Numbered from the stretch's first letter, positions 47,301 through 57,660 are shown. The stretch is DNA of 64,000 nt from Taudactylus pleione (GCA_031769625.1 JAUIMM010000040.1:14707501-14771500), one strand, 5' to 3'. Numbers and translations are program-made. Notes: generated from the sequence alone by a model not told the origin.

Positions 47301-47515
47301 CCCTCTCTCCCAGCCTCTGTGTCTTTTACTCCCACTCTCCCCCAGCCCCTGTGTCTATTACTCCTCCCCCTCTCCCCCACCCTCTGTGTCTTTTACATCT
47401 CCCTCTCCCCCAGCCTCTGTGTCTTTTACACCCCCTTTCCCCCAGCCCCTGTCTTTTACTCCCCCTCTCCCACTGCCTCTGTCTTTTACACTCCCCTTGC
47501 TCCTGTCTTTTACAC
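35331..47515. repeat. 12-kb minisatellite of about 32-bp units with higher-order structure
   Basis: Roughly 380 units of a CT-rich sequence with core CTGTGTCTTTTACACCCCCT and end CTCCCCCAGC; variants delete 1-4 bases or change ACACC to ACTCC or ACATC. Rare variants recur at fixed spacing: GCCGTTTACTCC at 35936, 38623 and 41310, and GTGTTGTTTACTCC at 37861, 40545 and 43239, giving a 2.69-kb higher-order unit repeated about three times. A 1.09-kb unit is repeated twice at about 44040-46215 (CTTTCACACCCCCTC at 44044 and 45136). The consensus has no stop in any plus frame, hence the long open frames, which mostly begin at GTG instead of ATG. No protein is supported. Confidence 0.97.
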
Positions 47516-47660
47516 CTTTTGATTTTCAGTTTCCCGGACAGGGGACATGACCAGGGAAAGTGGCCAGGAGAGTGGCCAAAGCCACTGTAGGATTACAACC
47601 ATTTTATTTGTCAGATTTCAGGTATTTATCTAGTAGCTACTGTATAGTAAGAGCCCACTC
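47516..47660. other. Right flank of the minisatellite
   Basis: Contains TTCCCGGACAGGGGACATGA and AAAGTGGCCAGGAGAGTGGC, with no repeat unit or gene. It may be part of the element whose core became the array. Confidence 0.4.
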
Positions 47661-48050
47661 ATTCCACTCACAGCGCATTCCATGCTCCTTTAAATGCCTT
47701 AGAGGGTCCTTATGCCTCTTTATGTACATCAGAACTTCATCGTGCTCCTATATTTATGCCTGACTCCCATAATGCCCTTTTATGCCAAACCAGAGCCCCT
47801 TTATACCTCATTATATTCCTCAGAGCAGTATTGTATCCCTTTAAATGCCACAGAGTCCATTCATGCCCCTATATACCAGGTGAGAGCACTTTCATACTGC
47901 TTTACAAATATGCCTCAGAGCCCCTTCCTAACCCTTTATATGCCTTAGAGCCCCATCATTCCCTTTTTAGCTTCATAGCCACCTTGTGCCCCTGTAGATG
48001 CCTCAGAGCCCCCACATGCTCCTATATACCAGTCCAGATCCCCCTCAAAG
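47661..48050. repeat. Degenerate second minisatellite, GCCTCAGAGCCCC-type unit
   Basis: Irregular units of about 35-45 bp containing GCCTCAGAGCCCC, TTTATATGCCT or CCTATATACCAG. It is much more diverged than the 32-bp array. Confidence 0.6.
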
Positions 48051-48270
48051 TGGAATGGTTAATATACATAACATCAAACAATACAACATAGCTTGCCTAC
48101 TCAAATTTGCTATTGACTGAATCGGGGAAAAAAGTTTTTATGCTAAACATAGCTTTGGAATCATAATTAAGTACTACTTTATGACTCATGTATATCCTAC
48201 ATGCACTCCCTAAGACACTCATTTCACTTAATCTTGACCACATTCTCCTGACATGAGTCTGGAAACTCAT
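48051..48270. other. Unassigned sequence
   Basis: Nothing recognised. Confidence 0.3.
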
Positions 48271-48507
48271 GGCCTGATTCAGAGATGGATGCAGTGCTGA
48301 TAATTATGCAGTTGAGCAATGTATTGCTACTGTGCATATGCAAAAAGTCTAAAAAATCCATACTGTGGACACGCAAACCAATGTGAGTGATGCCATTTAA
48401 AATTGCATATGTAATCACTAATACTTGAAAAGGGGTTTGTGATCCCTGGTTGTTTCAGTGTGGAGACTAGGAGGTGACCTTTATGTGATCGCAAAATAGG
48501 CCATTTT
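48271..48507. mobile_element. CTGATTCAGAG-family fragment
   Basis: GGCCTGATTCAGAGATGGATG start with GCATATGCAAAAAGTC and CACGCAAACCAATGTGAG inside; no matching right end. Confidence 0.55.
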
Positions 48508-48858
48508 GCAATATTGTTCTTTAAACTGGGACCACAAGTCCCCGGCATGCAGGCACTTGTGGAATAACACGTGCCAGCATGACCAGACATTGAGGGCCTG
48601 CTGGTACCTGTAGTCCCACTGTAAAGAAAATATTTAAATAATGACAGACACCGAAGGAGGATGTCCTTTATGAAAAAAATAAAATAAATCTGTACTCACC
48701 AACCCAGTAGATCGGATCCGCTTGGGTCCATAAGTCTTCTAAAAACAAATAAATACAAACCCGAGCCCAGCCGGTTACGCACTTTACATGTTACAGTGCC
48801 TAATCTAACATCCCAGGGTCTCGTGTGTCCACTAAATTCACTAAGATCAAAGGGGAAG
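48508..48858. repeat. Left arm of an R1-type foldback element
   Basis: AATATTGTTCTTTAAACTGG, GGCATGCAGGCACTTGTGGA, TGTAGTCCCACTGTAAAGAA, ATCTGTACTCACCAA and CAAACCCGAGCCCAG are each found reverse-complemented in the same mirrored order at 54867-55222. The LTR retrotransposon lies between the arms. Confidence 0.8.
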
Positions 48859-50202
48859 TGTCACAGTTGGTGCTAGTGAGTTACCTGTCTCAGGCGATGA
48901 ACTGGAATCACTGGAGGCCGGCTGGACTGGAACCATGGGTAACATGAATAGCTCTTTTAATATAAGAAGTGGGTAGCAGTGAGAACTGCCTTTGGTGATG
49001 AGTGACTGGAACTGGAAACTTGAAACGTTGGAGTGAGACCAGAAGGAACTTGGAGGGACCGGACTGGGACCGGCAGGTAGGCTGACTGAGCTGGTCGGGG
49101 TATCAGTAGATGAGCTTGCAGATGGATGGTAGCACGGAAGCTACTTGGTGCAGCTAATGAGCCATGAGGTGAGTGGACTTGGAGAAACCAGACTGGGACC
49201 GGCAGGAAGGCTGACTGAGCTGGTCGGGTTACTAGTAGATGGGCTTGCAGACGGATGGTAGTGTGGAAGCTACTTGTTGTGGCTTGGGAAGCCGTGGGTA
49301 GACGTTGGTAGCTGGGTGGCTACATGGAGCAGCCGGATAGCCGTGGGTAGATGCTGGTAGCTGGGTGGCTACATGGAATGGCTGGATAGCCGTGGGTGGA
49401 TGCTGGTAGCTGGATGGCTACGTGGAGCGGCTGGATAGCTGTGGGAGAAGCTGGTAGCATGGAAGCTACTTGGAGCGGCTTGGGAGCCCTAGGTGAGAGA
49501 TGGTAGCGTGGAAGCTACTTGGTGCGGCCTGGGAGCCGTGTGGAGAAGCTGGTAGCGTGGAAGCTACTTGGAGCAGCCTGGGAGCCGTAGGTGACAGATT
49601 GTAGCGTGGAAGCTACTTGGTGCAGTCTGGGAGCCGTGTGGAGAAGCTGGTAGCGTGGAAGCTACTTGGAGTGCCCGGGAGCCGTAGGTGAGAGGCTGGT
49701 AGCGCGGATAGCTGAATGCAGCAGGCTTACAGATAGCACTGGTCTAGGAACCAGCAGGAGCCTGGGACACACAGGTACTCAGAGGTACAGCTATAGCACA
49801 AGTTGTACACCACGGGACGTAACGAGATGTTCAAGCACAGAGTGCTATCAGAGGAGGATCTATATACCTAGAGTCTGGCAGCAATTGGTGGAAACAGACA
49901 GGTGGTCTGGCAGTGGCATTCTGAGTGGAGCAAGGCACAACATGCAGAGGGAGTAATCATCTCTGCAGCCCTTGAGAATCAGGACCACACCTGTGATTCC
50001 GATTAAGGCTAGCAATGCTCACAGACAGAGCAGAGTCCAGGTGGTAATCAGTGTGGGAAGGAGAGCAGTCTGCACTCACAGAGTTGTCACAGCCAGCATG
50101 ATTGAGCCAGAGCAGATCTCCCAGGAGAATTACAAACACAGATCCATGGAGCAGCTGGCAGAGGTAAGTCTCAAAAGGTAAAAACTAGCCAGGATTGTGA
50201 CA
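48859..50202 (-). repeat. 3' LTR (1344 bp)
   Basis: Begins TGTCACAGTTGGTGC and ends GCCAGGATTGTGACA. Contains about three ~49-bp units (GTAGCTGGGTGGCTACATGG type, 49308-49455) and about five related GTAGCGTGGAAGCTACTTGG units (49450-49680). Outside the arrays it differs from the other LTR by few bases (for example three in the first 80). Confidence 0.93.
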
Positions 50203-50240
50203 GTACCCCCCTCTTCATGGGTGGACTCTGAACACCCAAA
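50203..50240 (-). promoter_or_regulatory. Polypurine tract of the LTR element
   Basis: Read on the minus strand, CCCATGAAGAGGGGGGTAC ends directly at the 3' LTR start. This is the expected site for plus-strand priming and fixes element orientation. Confidence 0.75.
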
Positions 50241-50424
50241 TAAATACATAGGAGAACATGAAAAAATGAGACACCCAGGAGACTGAAAAACTTTCTTCCA
50301 AACATGACATTACAGGAGCTTCAAACAAAGGGCCACCATCACTCTTGAAACATCTCTTTAGACATCTTCTTAATTCTTACATTTATTGGCATACCAGGAG
50401 TGGAAATTCTTCAAAGGGGTTGGT

Positions 50425-50665
50425 TCAAGACCTTCGTCGATTCTTCTTTCTGCTGTGAGAACGTTTTGTGCCAGCCAACGGACATGGGACCTCTGGTAAC
50501 TCCCATGGAAATACATGACTGGAAAGGACAGGGTCAAATGGCAGATGGTTTTCAGGGAATGGAGAATTATCATATGCAGGATCGAGTTCAGACTCCGAGT
50601 CAGTATCTAAAGGTAAAATGGAAGGTTTAGTAGGACTTGAACAATGATAGGACTCCTGGGAGGAA
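50425..50665 (-). other. Distal segment after gag-like ORF
   Basis: An overlapping frame (50802-50425) is rich in Ser/Pro/Asp and ends in a basic KRSHSRKKNRRRS tail. It may be the frameshifted end of the gag-like product. No protease or RT motif. Confidence 0.4.
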
Positions 50666-51479
50666 CTAAGTGAAATATAACCAATTTTGATGGTGTTTTG
50701 GGAGGTACCACAGTATGAAGAGGACAAGGAGGTGGGCGCACATCTCATGTTCAGGGATGCTGATTCTATAGCGACTCTCCTTGGATGCTTCGAATTCAGC
50801 ACGTTGGCCCTTGAAAACTTGACCTTGTTCAGACTTCAGGGAAGTGGAGGACTCAGCAGAGGATGATTCCTTAGTAGAACCAACAGACTGCTTGGACCGA
50901 TTTTCAGAACTGAGAATTTCACTAGAATTTCGTTTGACAGGTTTAAGAGCAAATTCTTTAATAACAGCTTCACTGAAAGTTTTTATGCTTAGAAGCACAG
51001 AATCTTTTGACTCGATGAAAGGGTTGGCCCAGTCCAACGCCTTACCTCTAAAGGAAGAGAGAAGGTACTTAGTAAAGTTGGTAGGAGTGATACCACAAGC
51101 TGGATCTGCTTCCATGATTGCAGCATATTGCTCCAGTAATGCAAAGTATTGCGATAAGTCCCCATCGAAATATATGTATCCTGGAGTATCCGATGAAGTT
51201 TGTGTGTTCGAGGATTGTGGAGCACATTCAGGTGCAGAGCTGGAAGAGACTTGAGGATGCTCCGATTGATGAGGAGTCAAAACAACTGAAGTTGACAGCT
51301 GTTCGGTACTTGGACTAACTAAAGGAACTGGAAGGAGTCCTGAGGAGCCAAAGACAGCAGCTTCAACAATCGAGGCTGAGAACAGACTACAGAAACTGTC
51401 ATCCTCTGGAACGATATTAGCAGGAGACATTGAACAGGAACAATGATCAGATTTTGTAGTACAAGACTCTTCTCCCTGA

Positions 51480-52190
51480 TAACTGGAACTTGAAACCCCC
51501 TCCTGAGGCATGAGACTTGAGACTCTCTCCTGGGGTGCGCGATTTGAGACCCCTTCCTGGGGTGCAAGACTTGAGACCCCTTCCTGGGGTGCAAGACTTG
51601 AGACCCCTTCCTTGGGTGCGAGACTTTAGACCCCCTCCTGGGGTATGAAACTTGAGACCCCCTCCTGGAGTATGAGACCTGAGACCCCCTCCTGGGGTAC
51701 GAGACTTGAGACCCCCTCCTGGGGTGCGAGACTTGAGACCCGCTCCTGGGGTGCAAGACTTGAGACCCCTTCCTGGGGTGTGAGACTTGACACTCCCTGT
51801 TGGAGTATGGGACCCAAAATCTCCTTCTGGGGAAGCTGACTCGACTTTTCCTTGTGGGGTATGGAACATGAACCCCCTTTTAGGATGCAAGGACAGAAAC
51901 TTCCTCCTGGGGTGAGTGACTCAGAACCCCTTCTTGGGTTACAAGACTTGAGACCCCCTCCTGGGGTGCGAGACTTGAAACCCCCTCCTTGGGTGCGAGA
52001 CTTGAAACCCCCTCCTGGTGTATGAGACTTGAGATCCCCTTCTGGAATGAGGCACTTGAATTCCCCTCCTGGGGAATAGCACTAGAAACCCCATCCAGGG
52101 GTATGAGACTTGAGACCCCCTCCTAGGGTGTGAGATTTGAGACCCCCTCCTGGTGCATAATTCTTATAACCCTCTCCTGGGGTGTGAGAG
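51480..52190. repeat. 27-bp minisatellite inside the LTR element
   Basis: Units such as GAGACTTGAGACCCCCTCCT followed by GGGGTGC are repeated with substitutions about 20 times. Because 27 is a multiple of 3, each minus frame reads a constant 9-residue repeat (SSLAPQEGV in the gag register). Confidence 0.9.
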
Positions 52191-52305
52191 ACTTAAGGTC
52201 CCCTCCTGTAGTACAGAACTTGACACTCCCTGTTGGAGTATGGGACCCAAAATCCGCTTCTGGGGAAGCTGACTCGACTTTTCCTTTTGAGGTATGGAAC
52301 AAGTC

Positions 52306-52357
52306 TCTGTCCTTGCATCCCAAAAGGGGGGTTCCCCTTTTGGGATGCAAGGACAGA
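52306..52357. repeat. Long hairpin in the LTR element interior
   Basis: TCTGTCCTTGCATCCCAAAA with GGGG pairs with its complement after a short GGTT loop. Confidence 0.85.
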
Positions 52358-52479
52358 TACTTCCTCCTGGGGTGAGTGACTCAAAACCCCTTCTTGGGTT
52401 ATGAGACTTGAGGACCCTCCTAGGGTTGAGACTCTGGAGGCCCCTCATGGGGTTGCCAACTGGAGTCCTCTACCGGAAC

Positions 52480-52680
52480 AGGCAGAATCCGGGCAGGGAC
52501 CGGAACAGGCAGATTTTGGGCTGGGACCGGAACAGGCAGAATCCGGGCTGGGACCGGAACAGGCAGAATCCGGGCTGGGACCGGAACAGGCAGAATCCGG
52601 GCTGGGACCGGAACAGGCAGAATCCGAGCTGGGCCCGGAACAGGCAGAATCCGGGCTGGGACCGGAACAGGCATTGAGAT
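52480..52680. repeat. 27-bp minisatellite within the zinc-knuckle ORF
   Basis: About seven units of GGAACAGGCAGAATCCGGGC plus TGGGACC, encoding CSGPSPDSA on the minus strand without breaking the frame. Confidence 0.92.
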
Positions 52681-53146
52681 GTTGACACATTGTTATACTG
52701 CTGGAATTGCAAAGGGGACAGCCTTTGATAAAGTGGTCAGAAGCTCCACAATAGCGACATAGATGTAAATCTTTACGCCGCTGGCAGTCAGCCACAGAGA
52801 GCTTGGAGCGCGGGTAACTTCGATGTCTCACTTTGGAAGAATCTTTGGATCTTAGAGATTCCAAGACAGAGTTTTTAGTTGAGACAGAGGTAACTCTAAG
52901 AAATTCAGGAATGATCTGAAAGATTTTGCTGAGCAGAGCCTGTAGCTGGTCCAGCAGTTGATGGAAAGTAGTTAGGGGTTCAGGTAAGATTTGGGTATCA
53001 TCTAACCGGTTAGTCAGAATTTTCAGAAGCTGTAGCACTTGATGCTATACCGCCTCCTGTGAATCCAAGCGAGTGATTAGGTTACGGAAAGCACTTGATC
53101 CAGAAATAGGTTCTTGATCCGCCACCATCGTTGGGCTTGAACATAC

Positions 53147-54861
53147 TGTCACAGTTGGTGCTAGTGAGTTACCTGTCTCAGGTGATGAACTGGAATCACT
53201 GGAGGATGGCTGGACTGGAACCATGGGTAACATGAATAGCTCTTTTAATATAAGAAGTGGGTAGCAGTGAGAACTGCCTTTGGTGATGAGTGACTGGAAC
53301 TGGAAACTTGAAACGTTGGAGTGAGACCAGAAGGAACTTGGAGGGACCGGACTGGGACCGGCAGGTAGGCTGACTGAGCTGGTCGGGGTATCAGTAGATG
53401 AGCTTGCCGATGGATGGTAGCACGGAAGCTACTTGGTGCAGCTAATGAGCCATGAGTTGAGTGGACTTGGAGGAACCTGACTGGGACCAGCAGGAAGGCT
53501 GACTGAGCTGGTCGGGTTACTAGTAGATGGGCTTGCAGATGGATGGTAGCGTGGAAGCTACTTGTTGCGGCTTGGGAAGCCGTGGGTAGACGTTGGTAGC
53601 TGGGTGGCTACATGGAGCGGCCGGATAGCCGTGGGTAGATGCTGGTAGCTGGGTGGCTATGTGGAACGGCTGGATAGCCGTGGGTGGATGTTGATAGCTG
53701 GGTGGCTACGTGGAGCGGCTGGATAGCCGTGGGTAGACGCTGGTAGCTGGGTTGCCGTGGGTAGACGCTAGTAGCTGGGTGGCTATGTGGAGCGGCTGGA
53801 TAGCCGTGGGTAGATGCTGGTAGCTGGATGGCTACGTGGAGCGGCTGGATAGCCGTGGGTAGACACTGGTAGCTGGGTGGCTACGTGGAGTGGCTGGATA
53901 GCCGTGGGTGGATGCCGGTAGCTGGGTGGCTACGTGGAGCGGCCGGCTAGCCGTGAGTAGACGCTGATAGCTGGGTGGCTACGTGGAGCGGCTGGATAGC
54001 CATGGGTGTATGCTGGTAGCTGGGTGGCTACGTGGAGTGGCTGGATAGCCGTGGGTGGATGCCGGTAGCTGGGTGGCTACGTGGAGTGGCCGGCTAGCCG
54101 TGGGTAGACGCTGGTAGCTGGGTGGCTACATGGAGCGGCTGGATAGTCGTGGGTGGACGCTGGTAGCTGGATGGCTACGTGGAGTGGCTGGATAGCCGTG
54201 GGAGAAGCTGGTAGCGTGGAAGCTACTTGGAGTGGCTTGGGAGCCGTAGGTGAGAGATGGTAGCATGGAAGCTACTTGGTGCAGTCTGGGAGCCGTGTGG
54301 AGAAGCTGGTAGCGTGGAAGCTACTTGGAGCGGCCTGGGAGCCGTAGGTGAGAGATAGTAGTGTGGATAGCTGAACGCAGCAGGCTTACAGATAGCACTG
54401 GTCTAGGAACCAGCAGGAGCCTGGGACACACAGGTACTCAGAGGTACAGCTATAGCACAAGTTGTACATCATGGGACGTAACGAGATGTTCAAGCACAGA
54501 GTGCTATCAGAGGAGGATCTATATACCTAGAGTCTGGCAGCAATTGGTGAAAACAGACAGGTGGTCTGGCAGTGGCATTCTGAGTGGAGCAAGGCACAAC
54601 ATGCAGAGGGAGTAATCATCTCTGCAGCCCTTGAGAATCAGGACCACACCTGTGATTCCAATTAAGACTAGCAATGCTCACAGACAGAGCAGAGTCCAGG
54701 TGGTAATCAGTGTGGGAAGGAGAGCAGTCTGCACACACAGAGTTGTCACAGCCAGCATGATTCAGCCAGAGCAGATCTCCCAGGAGAATTACAAACACAG
54801 ATCCATGGAGCAGCTGGCAGAGGTAAGTCTCAAAAGGTAAAAACTAGCCAGGATTGTGACA
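53147..54861 (-). repeat. 5' LTR (1715 bp)
   Basis: Same ends as the other LTR. The ~49-bp array (GTAGCTGGGTGGCTACGTGG type) has about 13 units at 53595-54205, against about three in the other LTR. The related GTAGCGTGGAAGCTAC units number about three instead of five. This accounts for the 371-bp length difference. Being on the minus strand, this is the transcription-starting LTR. Confidence 0.93.
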
Positions 54862-54866
54862 GGAAG

Positions 54867-55222
54867 CACTGATTGGCTGAGAGAGCGTGGGATTTTCCCC
54901 ATTGCGGGTGACCCTATCATTTTGGGTTAGGCACTATACCATGTACAATGCGTGTCCGTCTGGACTCGGGTTTGCATTTTTTGTTTTCAGAAGGCGCATA
55001 GACCACTGCATGAACCCAGGAAAATCCGATACAATGGCTTGGTGAGTACAGATTTTTTTCTTCTTTTTCAATAAATGACTTCTCGCTTTGGTGTGCAAGT
55101 ACTATCATTATTTTAATATTTTCTTTACAGTGGGACTACAGGTGCCAGCGTCCCCTTACTGTTGGGCATGCTAGCCCTTGTTGTTCCACAAGAGCCTGCA
55201 TGCCACAGTAAAGGACAATATT
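54867..55222. repeat. Right arm of the R1-type foldback element
   Basis: Mirrors 48508-48858: GGACTCGGGTTTGCATTTTT, TTGGTGAGTACAGATT, TCTTTACAGTGGGACTACAG and TTCCACAAGAGCCTGCATGC. A short R1-like stretch (AGCCCTGGGCTTTCAGCC, GAGGGGGACCTC) continues to about 55330. Confidence 0.8.
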
Positions 55223-55330
55223 ACAATCTATTTTATACCATTAACCCCGCATCTGCCACCACCAGGGATACAGAGAATAGCCCTGGGCTTTCAGCCAGAG
55301 CTGGTTGTTCCTAAGGAGGGGGACCTCATT

Positions 55331-55930
55331 TTATTTATATTTATATTTTATTTTATTTATCTCAACTTTCTGAAGAATTCCAGACCTGGGCTGACCACTT
55401 TGGGGCTGGCTAATGTAATGGCTGGAGGATCCCACACTGTTGGCCTGATTCCAAGATTTACTCTAGTTCAATCGCAACTGCATTCTCTCACTAAACGCAG
55501 TATGCTAATGCCTTCCACAGCATAGCCGAGCATAGGGATGCCCACTGCTGCCTTCTCATAACCGTCCAATGACGTGCAACAGCATAAACAATCATGCAGC
55601 ATCTGAGTCAAGTCTGACCAGTCGTACACACTGCTTATCCATTATGATTTAAATGATCTAATGTATGCAGTTTATGCTTGCCTAGTTAACATACAGGATT
55701 GAAAGCTTGGTGATTAATATATATTAACTAAGTAACTATTATGAATGAAAAACAAAATAAACATTACATAGTCTCCCTAATGCTAATGTGTGTGATACAA
55801 CATGCCTATTATCCAATACTGCTACTTATGTTGAACTGGTGCCATAGCTGCACATATGGCGATGCCACTTCCCGGCATCAGTGAGGCGATGAGGAGCCGA
55901 CTGGGCATGTGACAGCAGATATGCTAACAT
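55331..55930. other. Unassigned sequence
   Basis: 55443-55500 (GGCCTGATTCCAAG) weakly resembles the CTGATTCAGAG termini. Nothing else is recognised. Confidence 0.35.
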
Positions 55931-56289
55931 TAAGGGGTTCACGTCCGAGAAGCAAGGTACCCCAAAGTGGGTGCTACTATTATGTAGCAATAATTATTTT
56001 GGGGTGAGCGTTTGGGAGTGGGGCCCCCGGAGTTGTTCTGGCTGGACCTTTTTCAGGGCATCACCACTTAATTCACATAGATATTTTTTTATCACTTTTC
56101 TAATTGTTTGTTTATTATTCATGTCATTTTAATTCTTTCTGATTTCATTAACACTTATTGATTTATCGTTACACATCTATACTTTACACTTCACTATCAC
56201 CCTTTTTCCCCTTTTTTCATGTGATGCCCTGGGGATGGTCCTTGGCTGGAATTTTTTGGGTACCTTGCTTCTCGGACGTGAACCCCTTA
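55931..56289. mobile_element. MITE with 30-bp perfect TIRs and TA duplication
   Basis: The element 55933-56287 begins AGGGGTTCACGTCCGAGAAG (continuing to GGTACCC) and ends in the exact complement. TA lies at 55931-55932 and 56288-56289. The interior is AT-rich with no coding sequence. Confidence 0.92.
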
Positions 56290-57238
56290 CTGTTAGGGAC
56301 GCCAGTATAGAGGAGCCTTGATGATGGCCTGGCGCTTATTCACATATTTGCTAATGTATGTAACTAATACCTCTGAATCTCTATTATCATGTAGAATTTA
56401 AGTATTTTTTGTTGACATTTCTGCAGTGTGCTGGAGGGAATCTTTTTTTTCTATGGTTCAGTGTAAACCCCGCCCTTTACAAGCACCTATGCTATGTCAT
56501 TAAGCTGATATGAGTGACCACCATACTTTTTGTTTACTTTCTTGAAAGTACCTGAAGCATACACTGTTTTCCAAATGCAGCTAAAAAAATGTTTTTGCCC
56601 TTTTAAATATGCGATTAGTCTCAGTAAGTAAGACTGTGTGAATGAGCAACACTTTGGGACTCTACCATATGTATACCAAACTATTTTACTGAAAAAAAAA
56701 GTCTGCTTCAGGCTTATTACGACAGTTTTTCTTTATTTTGTTCCTAAATTAAGCATTCTGAAGCCCTCTCTTTAGAAATCCTGTGCTTACCACTGCTTCA
56801 CATTTTCATAGCAAAATCATTGCTTGACAATATGCTGTATACAATATTTTTATTCATGTGCCTCTAGGAGCCCTGTGTTATTAAGTGCTCATGTCCTGAC
56901 AGACCCCAAGCAAGCCATATAAACCCTAAACCTGTCTTTTGCACTTTCTATAAGGTTATATGCCTGCAGCCTGACAATACATCTGAGTTAGTTAAACTGA
57001 GCCAGTGATTATACTTTCTGCACACAGGCTGACATCTTCTCACAGTCTGACATGAGAGGGGCTCTTGAGGACAGAGGAGGACATCACAGATCTAGGCCAC
57101 TGTGCCAAGCATATAAATTATTTGAAAAAAAAAAACCTTTCACAACAAATAGTTTTCTTTTTGGTACAGTTTGTGCTCCTGGTTGTGTTATAGCACTTGT
57201 CTGCTGGCACCACTTCAGATAGTATCATTTAATACACA
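56290..57238. other. AT-rich unassigned sequence
   Basis: No gene, RNA or repeat family is recognised in this stretch. Confidence 0.4.
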
Positions 57239-57660
57239 CGGCCTGATTCAGAGGTGCATGCAAATGTTCAACTCGCCTAAGAAGCCAGGTATACAAATTG
57301 CATATGAATTCGCAGAGGCTCACTAGGGCACGTTCACATAATTGTCCCAGCACACCTACATCTTTGTAGACACCTTGTTCCTACCGAAAGAGAAAAACCA
57401 AGTGCCAAGCATACACTGCAAGTCCGAAGTGCCTGAAAAATGCTGCTGCTCACCACCTGAAAGGAATGCCTTTACTCAACATTGGATAACTAGAAAAGTC
57501 TATGTCAATTAAATATACAATTAATTACCTACTGGCAATGAAAATACATAAATACATTCTTGGAATAGTTATCCTCACTACTGGTTTCTGTTCCTGCCCG
57601 CATTTTACCATCTGGATGTATTCAACTAGAGGAGGAGCGTCTTTTGCTGATTAACCAGAG
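57239..57660. mobile_element. CTGATTCAGAG-family fragment
   Basis: GGCCTGATTCAGAGGTGCATG start with GAATTCGCAGAGGCTCACTA; no right terminus is found. Confidence 0.45.

Larger units (their letters stand above)
50666..53128 (-). pseudogene. Gag-like gene with zinc knuckle before capsid-like domain
   Basis: An ATG at 53126-53128 opens 27 codons (ending LITRLDSQEAV) to an amber stop at 53045-53047, after which the same frame stays open to about 52445. It has a helical Leu-rich segment, then a CCHC zinc knuckle (C-x2-C-x4-H-x4-C, 52718-52759) typical of nucleocapsid. Seven 9-residue repeats (CSGPSPDSA) follow, then a TGA. A second 27-bp array (51480-52190) separates this from an open segment at 51511-50666, in the same frame register. 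That segment contains FDGDLSQYFALLEQY and YLLSSFRGKALDWANPF, resembling the sushi-type gag capsid region (51178-50951). Known gypsy gag proteins have capsid before zinc knuckle, so the order is inverted. Stops and possible frame slips make it non-functional here. Confidence 0.75.
48854..54866 (-). mobile_element. 6.0-kb LTR retrotransposon, gag only, minus orientation
   Basis: The element spans 48859-54861, flanked by the 5-bp duplication GGAAG (48854-48858, 54862-54866). Two LTRs start TGTCACAG and end TTGTGACA. On the minus strand the purine run GAAGAGGGGGGTAC abuts the LTR at 50202, acting as polypurine tract, so the 5' LTR is the right one (53147-54861). The interior carries only gag-like sequence and two 27-bp minisatellites. 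No protease, reverse transcriptase, RNase H or integrase motif was found in about 2.9 kb, so it needed proteins from another element. The gag features are of Ty3/gypsy (sushi-like) type. Confidence 0.92.

Noticed and set aside
35098..47590. Very long open frames (up to about 1400 codons) encoding Pro/Leu/Ser-rich repeats
   Set aside because: The ~32-bp minisatellite unit lacks stop codons in all plus frames, every frame is equally open, starts are mostly GTG, and no domain or splice structure is seen.
51118..51890. Plus-strand and other-frame ORFs across the 27-bp arrays
   Set aside because: A 27-bp unit keeps several frames open at once; only the minus frame in register with the CCHC and capsid-like segments is credible.
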